DNA of 61,692 nt from IMG/VR virus record IMGVR_UViG_3300007734_000739, positions 1 to 61,692 of that record; one strand, given 5' to 3'. The position numbers and the translations under genes are program-made. The notes beneath the pieces are model-generated. The model saw nothing but the letters and a program-made list of their open reading frames with translations, was not told where the DNA came from and searched no databases. Source of the DNA: a virus. Below are positions 53,492-61,692 of the stretch, piece after piece (the first letter of the stretch is position 1; every line of letters begins with the position of its first letter).

Positions 53492-56200
53492 ATGGCAGAT
53501 CGTTATTGGGTTGGTGGATCAGGTACATGGGATACCACCAGTACGACTAATTGGTCAACAAGTTCTGGTGGTGCTTCAGGCGCATCTGCGCCTACAGCAT
53601 CTGATAACGTCTTCTTTGACTCCAACTCCAATGTAGGAACAGGCGCTTTTACCGTTACTGTTTCTGCGGCTGTTTGTAACGACTTCAATGCCCCCGGCGC
53701 ATCGACTGCATTAGATGGCGCAATGACGCTGGCTATGGGGTCATCTACACTGACCGTATCTGGCTCATGGACGAATCAAGCAACTAACTTTGCTGTAACA
53801 AACACAGCAGGAACACTGACGTTTAACGCCACCACTACAGGAAAAACAATCACAACCAATGGTGTAACTATTGGCGTTAATACTACGCTAAATGGTGTTG
53901 GTGGTGCATGGACACTTGGTTCTGCGTTAAATATTAGTACGTTTCAGCTTACGCTAACCAACGGAACGTTTGATACTTCTAGTGCTAGTAACTATTCTTT
54001 GACTTTAGGAAGTTTCAGTTCTAGTAGTGGCGCTACAAGAATACTTAATTTAAACGCATCAACAGTATCAATGCCATCTTTTGCTGGCACATCTTGGAGT
54101 ACCAATGCTGGTCTAACACTTAACCGAGGCACTTCTACAATAAATATAACCCAGAGTGCTAGTAGTGCTATTATGAGTACTGGCGGTTTAACTTTTTATA
54201 ATTTATCAATTACTCTTTTTAATACTAATGTTAGTAGTGCTGGCGGTTTTACATTTAATGATAACAATACTTTTAATAACTTAACTTTTACTCTTCCTTT
54301 AAACTTTAATCCAATTGCCAGCGTAATTTTTACTCAAAATAGTACTGTGCAGGGTAGCTTGGCTGCTACAGGATCAAGTGGAGCATATCGTATTTTTATG
54401 CGCTCTAGCGCAATTAATCTTGGACGCACTCTTACTTGCGCAGCTTTTGGATCAGTGTCCGATGTTGACTTTAGAGACATTATAATTGCAGGTGCGGCTG
54501 GTACGTTATCTGGTACTCGTTTAGGTGATTGCGGAGGTAACAGCAATATTACGTTTGTTGCTGGCACAAATAAATATTGGAATTCGACGGCTGGTGGTAA
54601 CTGGGCATCTCCTGCTTGGGCAACAAGTTCCGGGGGTAGTGCATCAACTGTCAATTATCCATTGCCACAAGATACGGCAATTATTGAAAATACAGGATTA
54701 ACTGCTGGAAACACAATAACAATTAATGACTCTTTAAACATTAGCACATTAGATGCATCAACACGCACTAACGCAATGACGTTAGCGTCAAGTACAACTA
54801 CACCAACTTTCTACGGAAACTTTACTTACGGATCAGGCGTAACGCCTACTGGCACTGGAACGTACACATTTTCTAATCGCTCCACAAAAACGCTTAATTC
54901 TGGTGGTAAAACATTTACTCAGCCAATAACAATAAATGCGCCCAGTGGAGGTATTCAGCTTGTTACAAATAACTTGACATTAGGCTCAACGCTTACCACT
55001 ACTTTAACGTTAGGTACGTTAGACCTGAATAACCTGACATTAACAACAGGTTTATTTTCTTCAAGCAACTCAAGCACCAGAACAATTGCATTTGGTACTG
55101 GAAATATATCTTGTTCTGGTACGGGTACGGTTTGGACTACTGCAACTGCAACCAACTTAACTACAACAGGAACTCAAGTAGTCAACGTCACTTCAGCAGG
55201 GTCAACGGCAATTACTGTTTCACCCGGCGCATTATCAGAAGCTAATTCCATCAGCTTTAATTTTACTGGCGGTACTTATGCCTTAACTTTTTTAGGAACA
55301 AGTAGTCATACAGCAAGAAATGTAAATTTCACAGGATATGCTGGTACATGGCAGGCTACTAGCACCGCTAATTTTATATACGGAAATCTTACACTTTCCA
55401 CAGGAATGTCATTAACTGCTACAACTAACGGCGTGACTTTTGGTGCAACAAGTGGAACCCAGCAAATTACCAGCAATGGTAAAACGATAGATTTTCCAAT
55501 TACGTTTAACGGTGTTGGTGGTACGTTTAGTCTTCAGGATGCAATGACTCTTGGTTCTACAAAAACTATGACATTGACAAACGGCACATTGAACCTGAAT
55601 GGTAAAACTTGCACAGTAGGAACAGCGTTTACAACTGCTACAGGAACTAAAAACCTAACATTTAATGGCGGCACATTAGTTTGCCCAACCGCATCTACAA
55701 CCGCATTTAACAACGCTCAACCAACTAACTTTACCACCACAGCAGGTACTGGCACAGGCACAATCTCTATGACTGCCGCAACTGCAAAAACATTTGTTGG
55801 GGGTGGTTCAACTTACAACTGCACATTAAATCAAGGTGGTGCTGGTGATTTGACCATCACAGGCTCAAACACATTTGACAACATCACAAATACGGTTCAA
55901 CCAGCATCGGTCTTATTCACCGCAGGAACAACAAGTACGTTCTTGTCTGGGTTTTCACTGTCTGGCACTGCTGGAAACCTGATAACCATAGGTTCTGTCA
56001 CTGCCGCAAGCCACACGCTGTCCAAAGCAAGTGGTACTGTGTCTGTGTCTTACTGCTCCATCAGTAGATCATCTGCCACAGGTGGGGCTGCATGGTATGC
56101 GGGAACTACTTCAACAAATGGAGGTAATAACACAGGATGGATATTTACCGCTCCTCCTCCTCCTTCAGCGGCAACAGGCAATTTCATAATGTTTTTTTAA
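53492..56200 (+). CDS. Large beta-helix spike-like protein, 902 aa
   Basis: Begins MADRYWVGGSGTWDTTSTTN, the RYWVGGSGTWD type N-terminus common in phage and bacterial beta-helix proteins, and repeats a NKYWNSTAGGNWASPAWATS unit near residue 363. The rest is a long Thr/Ser/Asn/Gly-rich beta repeat (GxxTLTxxTGxxNLN). Predicted beta-solenoid adhesin or spike. No catalytic residue seen. The last residues (AATGNFIMFF) form a short hydrophobic tip. Confidence 0.7.
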   Translation: MADRYWVGGSGTWDTTSTTNWSTSSGGASGASAPTASDNVFFDSNSNVGTGAFTVTVSAAVCNDFNAPGASTALDGAMTLAMGSSTLTVSGSWTNQATNFAVTNTAGTLTFNATTTGKTITTNGVTIGVNTTLNGVGGAWTLGSALNISTFQLTLTNGTFDTSSASNYSLTLGSFSSSSGATRILNLNASTVSMPSFAGTSWSTNAGLTLNRGTSTINITQSASSAIMSTGGLTFYNLSITLFNTNVSSAGGFTFNDNNTFNNLTFTLPLNFNPIASVIFTQNSTVQGSLAATGSSGAYRIFMRSSAINLGRTLTCAAFGSVSDVDFRDIIIAGAAGTLSGTRLGDCGGNSNITFVAGTNKYWNSTAGGNWASPAWATSSGGSASTVNYPLPQDTAIIENTGLTAGNTITINDSLNISTLDASTRTNAMTLASSTTTPTFYGNFTYGSGVTPTGTGTYTFSNRSTKTLNSGGKTFTQPITINAPSGGIQLVTNNLTLGSTLTTTLTLGTLDLNNLTLTTGLFSSSNSSTRTIAFGTGNISCSGTGTVWTTATATNLTTTGTQVVNVTSAGSTAITVSPGALSEANSISFNFTGGTYALTFLGTSSHTARNVNFTGYAGTWQATSTANFIYGNLTLSTGMSLTATTNGVTFGATSGTQQITSNGKTIDFPITFNGVGGTFSLQDAMTLGSTKTMTLTNGTLNLNGKTCTVGTAFTTATGTKNLTFNGGTLVCPTASTTAFNNAQPTNFTTTAGTGTGTISMTAATAKTFVGGGSTYNCTLNQGGAGDLTITGSNTFDNITNTVQPASVLFTAGTTSTFLSGFSLSGTAGNLITIGSVTAASHTLSKASGTVSVSYCSISRSSATGGAAWYAGTTSTNGGNNTGWIFTAPPPPSAATGNFIMFF

Positions 56201-56234
56201 AAAAATTAAACCAGAAGTTTTTGCGGAGTAAAAA

Positions 56235-56933
56235 ATTGACCCAATCAGCCTTCTCTTCGCCGCCAATGCTTGCGTTGCCGCCATTAAAGAAGGTTGTGAG
56301 TTATACAAGCAGGCGAAGACTTCTTTCATGGAGGTCAAAGCCACGGTTGACGAGGCCATCGGGGTTGGAAAAGAAATCTATGGATTTTGGGGAAAGATTT
56401 CTGCTTTCCTTGGCGCGAAGCCTAAAGCTCGACCAGCGTCGAAGCCTGTGGCGAAAAAGAAAGAGAAGTTCGTTGCCGTTGACGAAACCCAAGTCATGGT
56501 TGATGTTGTCAAGCAACTCACCGAGTTCTTCAGAATTCAGGAACAGTTAGCTGCACACATTCGGGAAGAGGAGGAAAAGTCCAGAAACGTCTACGAGCCT
56601 GACCAAAACCAAATGGAAGCCGCATTGAAGCGGGTGATGGCGATGGATCAGATGGCGGAGCTGGAGAAAACGATCAGGGAGACGATGGTTTATCAGAGTC
56701 CACCAGAGATGGGGGCGCTGTATTCCAAGGTGTTTGAGATGCGGGATGTCATCGCCGCTGAACAAGAAGCCGCTAGATTGGCGCAGGAACAGCGGGAGCG
56801 AAGACTGAGATGGCAACGACACCAAAGGGAAAGAAGCCAAAACCTGCGAGCAGGAGCAGCCGTCCTAACCTTGATTCTTATCGCATACCTGTGGACGTGG
56901 TTCCTGTGGTTGAAACAACTGAGGAGCGTTTGA
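56235..56933 (+). CDS. Membrane-associated phage protein, 232 aa, probable ATT start
   Basis: Conserved-looking coding begins upstream of the first ATG: codons from 56235 read (I/M)DPISLLFAANACVAAIKEGC, which matches the DPI(S/T)LLxAANA start of related phage proteins. The frame has a TAA at 56229-56231 and no ATG, GTG or TTG before 56328, so ATT at 56235 is the likely start. GGAG lies at 56225-56228. The centre is coiled (EEVEKSRNVY... type helices); residues about 208-226 (AAVLTLILIAYLWTWFLWL) form a membrane helix. A shorter 201-aa form would start at 56328. Confidence 0.6.
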   Translation: MDPISLLFAANACVAAIKEGCELYKQAKTSFMEVKATVDEAIGVGKEIYGFWGKISAFLGAKPKARPASKPVAKKKEKFVAVDETQVMVDVVKQLTEFFRIQEQLAAHIREEEEKSRNVYEPDQNQMEAALKRVMAMDQMAELEKTIRETMVYQSPPEMGALYSKVFEMRDVIAAEQEAARLAQEQRERRLRWQRHQRERSQNLRAGAAVLTLILIAYLWTWFLWLKQLRSV

Positions 56934-57151
56934 TGGGGATGCTGGGTTGGATTGTGGCGGTGGTGTTGGTTGCGTTCATGCTGCCCTTGCTGGCGTTTCT
57001 GTATTTGGACATATTGGAGACTAAGCATGAGAGCAAGGCGCAGATCGAAAAGGTAGAGAAACTACGACGGGAAGTGGAGAGGAAGAATCGGGACAGTCCA
57101 AAAGAATTCACGGACAACCCCATTTTTGACCGGAGAAAGAAACATGAGTAA
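56810..57151 (+). CDS. Single-span membrane protein, 113 aa
   Basis: Begins MATTPKGKKPKPASRSSRPN (basic, disordered); residues about 43-69 (MLGWIVAVVLVAFMLPLLAF) span the membrane; a charged coiled C-terminus follows. Overlaps the end of the 232-aa gene by 124 bp in another frame and the next gene by 8 bp. It may belong to the lysis set, but the role is unknown. Confidence 0.55.
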   Translation: MATTPKGKKPKPASRSSRPNLDSYRIPVDVVPVVETTEERLMGMLGWIVAVVLVAFMLPLLAFLYLDILETKHESKAQIEKVEKLRREVERKNRDSPKEFTDNPIFDRRKKHE

Positions 57152-57470
57152 GCAACTGGAAAAAGACTCAAGTTACAACCAATTTGACACCGACCACGAC
57201 GGCGTGGTGACGGATACGGAGTTGGCTCGCTCCGAACGGATGATGCAGATTGAGAACATGGACAAGATGGCTGACCAGCAGCGCATCATGGCTTGGGCGG
57301 CACTGGTTGCTCCTCCTGCCTTGATTGCTTTCTTGGCCTCTAGTCTAGTGGCCTTAGAGAAGGTTAATGCCCTGAATGGATTGGTTACCACCTACTGTGC
57401 AGCTATGGGAACGATTGTGGTGGCATTCATGGCGGCACAAGCCTACGTCCGTGGTAAAGCGGGGGAGTAA
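57144..57470 (+). CDS. Holin-like membrane protein with EF-hand motif, 108 aa
   Basis: Start set at MSKQLEKDSSYNQFDTDHDG after a GGAGAAAG site. An EF-hand loop (DTDHDGVVTDTEL) near residues 15-27 precedes two membrane segments at about 50-70 (IMAWAALVAPPALIAFLASS) and 80-100 (LVTTYCAAMGTIVVAFMAAQ). This family is, from memory, common before endolysin genes in aquatic phages. Pore-forming function inferred. Confidence 0.65.
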   Translation: MSKQLEKDSSYNQFDTDHDGVVTDTELARSERMMQIENMDKMADQQRIMAWAALVAPPALIAFLASSLVALEKVNALNGLVTTYCAAMGTIVVAFMAAQAYVRGKAGE

Positions 57471-57472
57471 AT

Positions 57473-57715
57473 ATGGAACAGACACTGCGGGGAAAACTGA
57501 CCTACAAGGTGACCTTGATGGTTGCCGCCACCCTGTGCATTGTGGTGTGCAGTATGGTATTTACGCTGATGTTTGGACTGTTTGACGAAAAAGTGGACAA
57601 CACCGAAATTTTTAAACTAATCAGTCCTGCGTTTCAGACGGTGGTTGGTGGATTTATTGGGTTGCTGGCGGGTATCAAACTTAGCCACGATGACGAAGAA
57701 GTCAACAAACCATGA
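57473..57715 (+). CDS. Holin-like two-span membrane protein, 80 aa
   Basis: Membrane segments at about 13-34 (VTLMVAATLCIVVCSMVFTL) and 49-67 (LISPAFQTVVGGFIGLLAGI), acidic C-terminus. Placed directly before the spanin and endolysin genes, so it is the better holin candidate of the two membrane proteins. ATGA overlap with the spanin gene. Confidence 0.6.
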   Translation: MEQTLRGKLTYKVTLMVAATLCIVVCSMVFTLMFGLFDEKVDNTEIFKLISPAFQTVVGGFIGLLAGIKLSHDDEEVNKP

Positions 57716-58182
57716 GCCTGCTCAACCCATATGTCATTCTTGGCTTTGTGCTTGCCCTGCTGGGCAGCTTTGGGGCTGGATATTGGCAGGGAAAAGATGC
57801 AGAATACACCCGTCAGCAATTAGAGATTGCCGCCTTGAACGAGAAGGCACGGGAGACAGAACAGCGCATGGCGCAGGTGGCACAAACCTACGCCCAGACT
57901 TTGAGGAAAGCCAACGATGTTGCACGGATTAAAGAGACTAAGCTGCGTACTGATCTTGCCGATGGCAGTCTCAAGCTGCGCATTCCTGTCAAAGCCAGCT
58001 GCCCCGTATCAGTGTCCGAACCCTCCGCCCCTGCCAGCGGAAGTGACAACGGAGCCGCATCAGCCGAACTTGACCGACAGGCTGCTGAAACTCTTATCGC
58101 CATCGCCGCAGAAGGCGACGCAGCCATCCGCAAACTCAACACCTGCATCGAGCAGTACAACCAAATAAGGAGTGCAAAATGA
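57712..58182 (+). CDS. Rz: Rz-like inner-membrane spanin subunit, 156 aa
   Basis: An N-terminal membrane helix (PYVILGFVLALLGSFGAGYW) is followed by a long periplasmic coiled coil with KDAEYTRQQLEIAALNEKAR, a Pro/Ser linker with two Cys and a C-terminal helix. This is the standard i-spanin layout. An outer-membrane partner gene lies inside it in another frame. Acts at the last lysis step, joining inner and outer membranes. Confidence 0.8.
   Translation: MSLLNPYVILGFVLALLGSFGAGYWQGKDAEYTRQQLEIAALNEKARETEQRMAQVAQTYAQTLRKANDVARIKETKLRTDLADGSLKLRIPVKASCPVSVSEPSAPASGSDNGAASAELDRQAAETLIAIAAEGDAAIRKLNTCIEQYNQIRSAK
57917..58168 (+). CDS. Rz1: Rz1-like outer-membrane spanin lipoprotein, 83 aa, nested in Rz
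   Basis: Reading frame +1 relative to Rz. MLHGLKRLSCVLILPMAVSS followed by Cys21 gives a lipobox (VSSC). The mature protein is Pro-rich (YQCPNPPPLPAEVTTEPHQP), as Rz1 proteins are. It starts and ends fully inside Rz, the classical embedded arrangement. Confidence 0.8.
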   Translation: MLHGLKRLSCVLILPMAVSSCAFLSKPAAPYQCPNPPPLPAEVTTEPHQPNLTDRLLKLLSPSPQKATQPSANSTPASSSTTK

Positions 58183-58646
58183 CACAGTTGACCGCCAACT
58201 TTTCCCTGCACGAACTGACTAAATCTGAGACAGCCTTGCGCATGGGTCTGGACAACACGCCCGGCCCAGTGGAGACTGAGCATTTGAAAATTCTTTGTGA
58301 GCGAGTCCTCCAGCCTGTGCGCGATCACTTCCAAAAAGGTGTCAAGGTGAACTCTGGGTATCGCTCTCCTGACTCAAATGCAGCGGTGAATGGATCTCGT
58401 ACCTCAGACCATTGCAAGGGCCAAGCAGCCGATATAGAGATTCCCGGCGTACCTAACGCTGAGTTGGCGCAATGGATCATGGACAATCTGGACTACACCC
58501 AGTTGATTCTGGAGTTCTACACCCCCGGCATCCCTGATAGCGGTTGGGTGCATGTGAGTTACGACCCAGACAACTTGAAGAAACAAGAGTTGACTGCTAC
58601 CAAAGTCGCTGGTAAAACAACTTATCTCCCCGGATTGGTTGCCTAA
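58179..58646 (+). CDS. Endolysin, M15 peptidase family, 155 aa
   Basis: VNSGYRSPDSN at about 57-67 and SDHCKGQAADIEI at 76-88, followed by WVHVSY around 123-128, give the zinc ligands H78, D85 and H125 of M15 (VanY/L-Ala-D-Glu-type) peptidases that cut peptidoglycan cross-links. No signal peptide, so it needs a holin. ATGA overlap with Rz. Confidence 0.9.
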   Translation: MTQLTANFSLHELTKSETALRMGLDNTPGPVETEHLKILCERVLQPVRDHFQKGVKVNSGYRSPDSNAAVNGSRTSDHCKGQAADIEIPGVPNAELAQWIMDNLDYTQLILEFYTPGIPDSGWVHVSYDPDNLKKQELTATKVAGKTTYLPGLVA

Positions 58647-60968
58647 ATGTTGAAAAAACTTGTTCTTAAACCCGGCGTTAATAAAGAAAATACTCGCTAC
58701 ACAAATGAGAACGGGTGGTATGACTGCGACAAAATTCGTTTCCGTCAGGGTACGCCTGAAAAAATAGGCGGATGGGAAAAAATATCAAACAGCACATTCA
58801 TTGGTGTTTGCCGATCTTTGTGGGCATGGGTAACACTTGGCTATCAAAAACTACTTGGTGTTGGTACAAACTTAAAGTTTTTTATTGAAAGCGGCGGAGA
58901 TTATTACGACATAACTCCCTTAAGGTCAGCGGTAACTTTGACTAATCCTTTTGCAATGGTTAGCGGATCATCAACTGTGACTGTGACTGACACAAACGGT
59001 GGATACATTAACAATGATTTCGTAACATTTACTGGCTCCACAGCAAATGGCGGCATTACTTTGCTTGGTGAATATCAAATAACAACAATAAGCCCAACAA
59101 GTTATACAGTGACAGCAGAATCTGTAGCTGCTATTTCTATTGCAAATCCAGCTGTTTTTACAACGCAATTTAAGCTTGCAAACAATGTTCAGGTAACCTT
59201 ATCTACAACAGGAATATTGCCATCTCCATTTGTTGCTGGAACAACTTACTATGTAGTAAATACATCTGGATATACATTTAGCCTTTCTGCTACGCTTGGC
59301 GGAACAGCAATAAGTACGGTTGGATCCACACAATCTGGCACCCAAAAAGTTACAGCCAAAGCCTCATCAACAGCTACTGGAGGAGGCACAGTTCGCGCAA
59401 GTTATCAAATAAATACTGGCCCTGCATATGCCGTGTCTGTAACTGGATGGGGTGCAGGGACATGGGGTTCAGGAACTTGGGGATACGGATCATCTTCCAA
59501 TGATGTTATGCGCCTATGGAGCCAAAGTAATTTTGGTGAAGATTTAATATTTGGCCCAAGAGGTGGGGGTATTTATTACTGGGACGCATCAACTGGAGTT
59601 GTTGGAACAATTTTTACGGTGACAATTGCTTCACCTGCTGTATTAAATACAACTATTACATTGACAAATGGAATGGCTATTTATCTGACTACTGATGGCG
59701 AATTGCCTACAGGATTAAGTGTTGGGCAAGTTTACTATGTTATTAATTCAACAGGTGTAACTTGTAATCTATCTGCTACTTATGGTGGATCGGCAATAAA
59801 CACCACTGGATCACAATCAGGAACACACAAAATTTCTTCAAGAGCAATTTCTCTTGCAATCATGGGTGGCGCATCTGATGTGCCAACCCAACAAAACTGT
59901 TTGCTTGTATCTGACTCTAGTCGTTTTGTTTTTGCTTTTGGCGCAACAGAACTTGGTTCAACAGCATTTAACCCAATGTTGATTCGATGGTCAGATCAAG
60001 GCGATCCTGTGAACTGGACACCAAGTGCAACAGTGCAGGCTGGTTATACATACCTTTCTCATGGATCAGAAATCATAACTTCCATGCAGGCTCGCCAAGA
60101 GATACTTGTGTGGACAGATTCTTCTTTGTATTCTTTGCAATACCAAGGAGCGCCTATTGTTTGGTCTGTTCAGATTGTGGGGGACAACACTTCTATTGCC
60201 GGAGAAAATGCTGTTGCTTACGCTAACGGCGTTGCATACTGGATGGGTGTAGACAAGTTCTATATGTACAACGGACGCACCCAAACGTTGCCTTGCGACT
60301 TGCGTCAGTTTGTTTTTGAAAACATCAATAAATCACAATTCTCTCAAGTTGTTGCCGGAACAAATGAAGGCTTTAATGAGATTTGGTGGTTCTATTGTTC
60401 CGATGAAAGTACAACAATTGATAGCTATGTGGTTTATAACTACTTGGAAAACCAAGGGCAAGGAGCTTGGTACTACGGAACAATGGGGAGGACAGCTTGG
60501 CTTGATAGCGGCTTAAGAGATTACCCAATTGGGGCAACATATGACTACAACATTGTTAACCATGAAAGTGGTGTAGATGACAACACCACCGCTACGACAT
60601 TACCAATTGAGGCATACATAACTTCTGCCGAGTTTGACCTTGATGACGGTGACCGGTTTGGATTTGTGTGGCGTGTGCTGCCAGACATTACTTTTAGAGG
60701 GTCAACTGCTGCCAGTCCTCAAGTGACTATGTATTTGAAGCCCATGCAGAACTCTGGTTCAGGATATAACGTGCCTGCATCTGTTGGCGGAGAAAATAAT
60801 GCCACTGTCACAAGAACGGCAGTGTTACCAATTGAAGAATTTACTGGTCAAATTTACACCCGTGTGCGCGGCAGACAAATGGCAATGGAAGTGAGATCAA
60901 CTGCTACAGGGGTAACTTGGCAGCTTGGCTCTCCTCGTATTGACATCAAACAGGATGGCAGACGATGA
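58647..60968 (+). CDS. Large tail structural protein, 773 aa (tail nozzle/stabilisation-like candidate)
   Basis: N-terminus MLKKLVLKPGVNKENTRYTN, then WYDCDKIRFRQGTPEKIGGW and SLWAWVTLGYQKLLGVGTNL: this start is, from memory, typical of a conserved tail protein of podovirus-like aquatic phages. The body is beta-rich with inserted Ig-like segments (about 90-260 and 310-395), then a conserved core (WSDQGDPVNWTPSATVQAGY, KFYMYNGRTQTLPCDLRQFV). Probably the tail tip or nozzle; not proven. Confidence 0.65.
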   Translation: MLKKLVLKPGVNKENTRYTNENGWYDCDKIRFRQGTPEKIGGWEKISNSTFIGVCRSLWAWVTLGYQKLLGVGTNLKFFIESGGDYYDITPLRSAVTLTNPFAMVSGSSTVTVTDTNGGYINNDFVTFTGSTANGGITLLGEYQITTISPTSYTVTAESVAAISIANPAVFTTQFKLANNVQVTLSTTGILPSPFVAGTTYYVVNTSGYTFSLSATLGGTAISTVGSTQSGTQKVTAKASSTATGGGTVRASYQINTGPAYAVSVTGWGAGTWGSGTWGYGSSSNDVMRLWSQSNFGEDLIFGPRGGGIYYWDASTGVVGTIFTVTIASPAVLNTTITLTNGMAIYLTTDGELPTGLSVGQVYYVINSTGVTCNLSATYGGSAINTTGSQSGTHKISSRAISLAIMGGASDVPTQQNCLLVSDSSRFVFAFGATELGSTAFNPMLIRWSDQGDPVNWTPSATVQAGYTYLSHGSEIITSMQARQEILVWTDSSLYSLQYQGAPIVWSVQIVGDNTSIAGENAVAYANGVAYWMGVDKFYMYNGRTQTLPCDLRQFVFENINKSQFSQVVAGTNEGFNEIWWFYCSDESTTIDSYVVYNYLENQGQGAWYYGTMGRTAWLDSGLRDYPIGATYDYNIVNHESGVDDNTTATTLPIEAYITSAEFDLDDGDRFGFVWRVLPDITFRGSTAASPQVTMYLKPMQNSGSGYNVPASVGGENNATVTRTAVLPIEEFTGQIYTRVRGRQMAMEVRSTATGVTWQLGSPRIDIKQDGRR

Positions 60969-61692
60969 CATTGATTGTCACTTCTGACTTTGCGATCAAC
61001 AGGGTTGCTGCGCCAGCGTTGCCTTTCCCGCCAAATCAATATGATCGGATGTATCAGGATCAGCTGAATAATGTCCTGCGTATCTATTTCAATCGACTTG
61101 ACAGTATTTTGGGGCAGCTCATGGCAACGGACACAACAGTACCAATTACTTTTCCGCCAACATCTTTGGATGCTTTTGGTCGACTGCAAGTTGCTGAGCC
61201 GTACACCATTTTTGATAGTCAAAATAGATACACTGCCGACAATCAGTTTGATACAAGCACCGCTTCTGGTGGAACAACTACATACAACTCAAACTTAGCA
61301 AGCGTGTCTATGACTGTAGACACGACAAACGGCTCATCCGTTGTTCGCCAGTCCTATCGTTGCATGCCTTATCAACCCGGCAAAGGTTTGGAAGCCATGA
61401 TGACATTCACCATGAATGCAGCAAAGACTGGATTGCGTCAGCGGGTTGGATATTTCAATACTCAAAATGGCGTGTTCTTGCAGCAAGATGGGAATACTTT
61501 GTCTTTTGTACTGCGGTCTAATTCCATCCCAACGCCGGGAACGCCTAGCGATGCAAGAACGGTTACACAGGCAAATTGGAACGGCGACAAACTAGATGGC
61601 ACTGGAGCCAGTGGCATAACGCTTGACGTTACCAAGACTCAGATTTTGTACTTTGACTTTGAGTGGCTAGGTGTTGGTCAAGTCAGATGCGG
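60965..61692 (+). CDS. Virion structural protein, 5' part (continues at 1-831)
   Basis: Start overlaps the previous stop by 4 bp (ATGA). Reads MTLIVTSDFAINRVAAPALP, then PTSLDAFGRLQVAEPYTIFD and SQNRYTADNQFDTSTASGGT. The DAFGRLxVxEPxTxFDxQxxY motif is known from many phage virion proteins. The frame runs off the window end and continues in frame at base 1 of the circle; full length 464 residues. Confidence 0.8.
   Translation, partial: MTLIVTSDFAINRVAAPALPFPPNQYDRMYQDQLNNVLRIYFNRLDSILGQLMATDTTVPITFPPTSLDAFGRLQVAEPYTIFDSQNRYTADNQFDTSTASGGTTTYNSNLASVSMTVDTTNGSSVVRQSYRCMPYQPGKGLEAMMTFTMNAAKTGLRQRVGYFNTQNGVFLQQDGNTLSFVLRSNSIPTPGTPSDARTVTQANWNGDKLDGTGASGITLDVTKTQILYFDFEWLGVGQVRC
61529..61692. repeat. 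Right copy of the terminal direct repeat
   Basis: Identical to bases 1-164 (see that entry). Confidence 0.95.

Noticed and set aside
1-61692. CRISPR arrays, insertion sequences, integrase or attachment sites
   Set aside because: No regularly spaced direct repeats with unique spacers, no transposase or integrase motif, and no tRNA-overlapping direct repeat were found.

Overview
The window reads as one complete, circularly closed phage genome. Bases 61529-61692 repeat bases 1-164 exactly, so the unique length is 61,528 bp, and one structural gene (60965 onward, finishing at 831) runs across the junction. The gene set is that of a tailed, podovirus-like phage: terminase, an 800-residue portal, scaffold and HK97-type capsid, small adaptor-type tail proteins and very large internal-virion-type proteins, with no recognisable tape measure, sheath or tube gene. 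No integrase, DNA polymerase or RNA polymerase was recognised. Small proteins of the styles seen here are, from memory, common in phages assembled from freshwater and marine samples. A Gram-negative host is supported by an Rz/Rz1 spanin pair; a freshwater betaproteobacterium is only a guess.

Layout. (1) 34060-61692 continuing through 1-15155, all on +: the morphogenesis module. Its order is TerS-like protein, a winged-helix protein, TerL, portal, GroES-like co-chaperonin, scaffold, decoration protein and major capsid protein, a terminator and a 5' pseudoknot, a glycosyltransferase, a run of small lysine-rich proteins, adaptors, fibres, the lysis cassette (holin-like proteins, M15 endolysin, Rz/Rz1), tail proteins, and four large proteins of 540 to 2305 residues. 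(2) 15170-19778 on -: a recombination operon with ERF annealing protein, a PD-(D/E)XK nuclease, a protein with an SSB-like tail, an HNH/Ref-like protein, a PAPS-reductase-family enzyme and a tiny secreted cysteine-rich protein. It is driven by a strong leftward sigma70 promoter at 19811-19839. (3) 19888-27408 on +: a VRR-NUC-like nuclease, tRNA-Tyr, tRNA-Leu, one or two structured RNAs, a string of tiny overlapping genes, then a ParB-like protein, an SF2 helicase and a toprim primase-like protein. (4) 27391-33872 on -: 22 small genes, mostly without known function, ending at an operator-like inverted repeat beside a rightward promoter that starts the morphogenesis module.

The most unusual feature is a 16-bp palindrome, consensus NTGGWAACGTTWCCAN. 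It occurs 12 times with a perfect 14-bp core and several more times with one or two changes, inside genes and between them. It fills one convergent gene junction, covers the ribosome-binding region of the VRR-NUC gene, and appears as a pair inside a 38-bp direct repeat in front of terL. Its 8+8 architecture matches that of bacterial parS, and the phage encodes a ParB-like protein but no ParA. Other points of note are a promoter-RNA-terminator unit of about 120 nt with a three-way-junction fold, a further 400-nt apparently structured non-coding stretch beside the tRNAs, an H-type pseudoknot leader, and a gene that seems to start at ATT.
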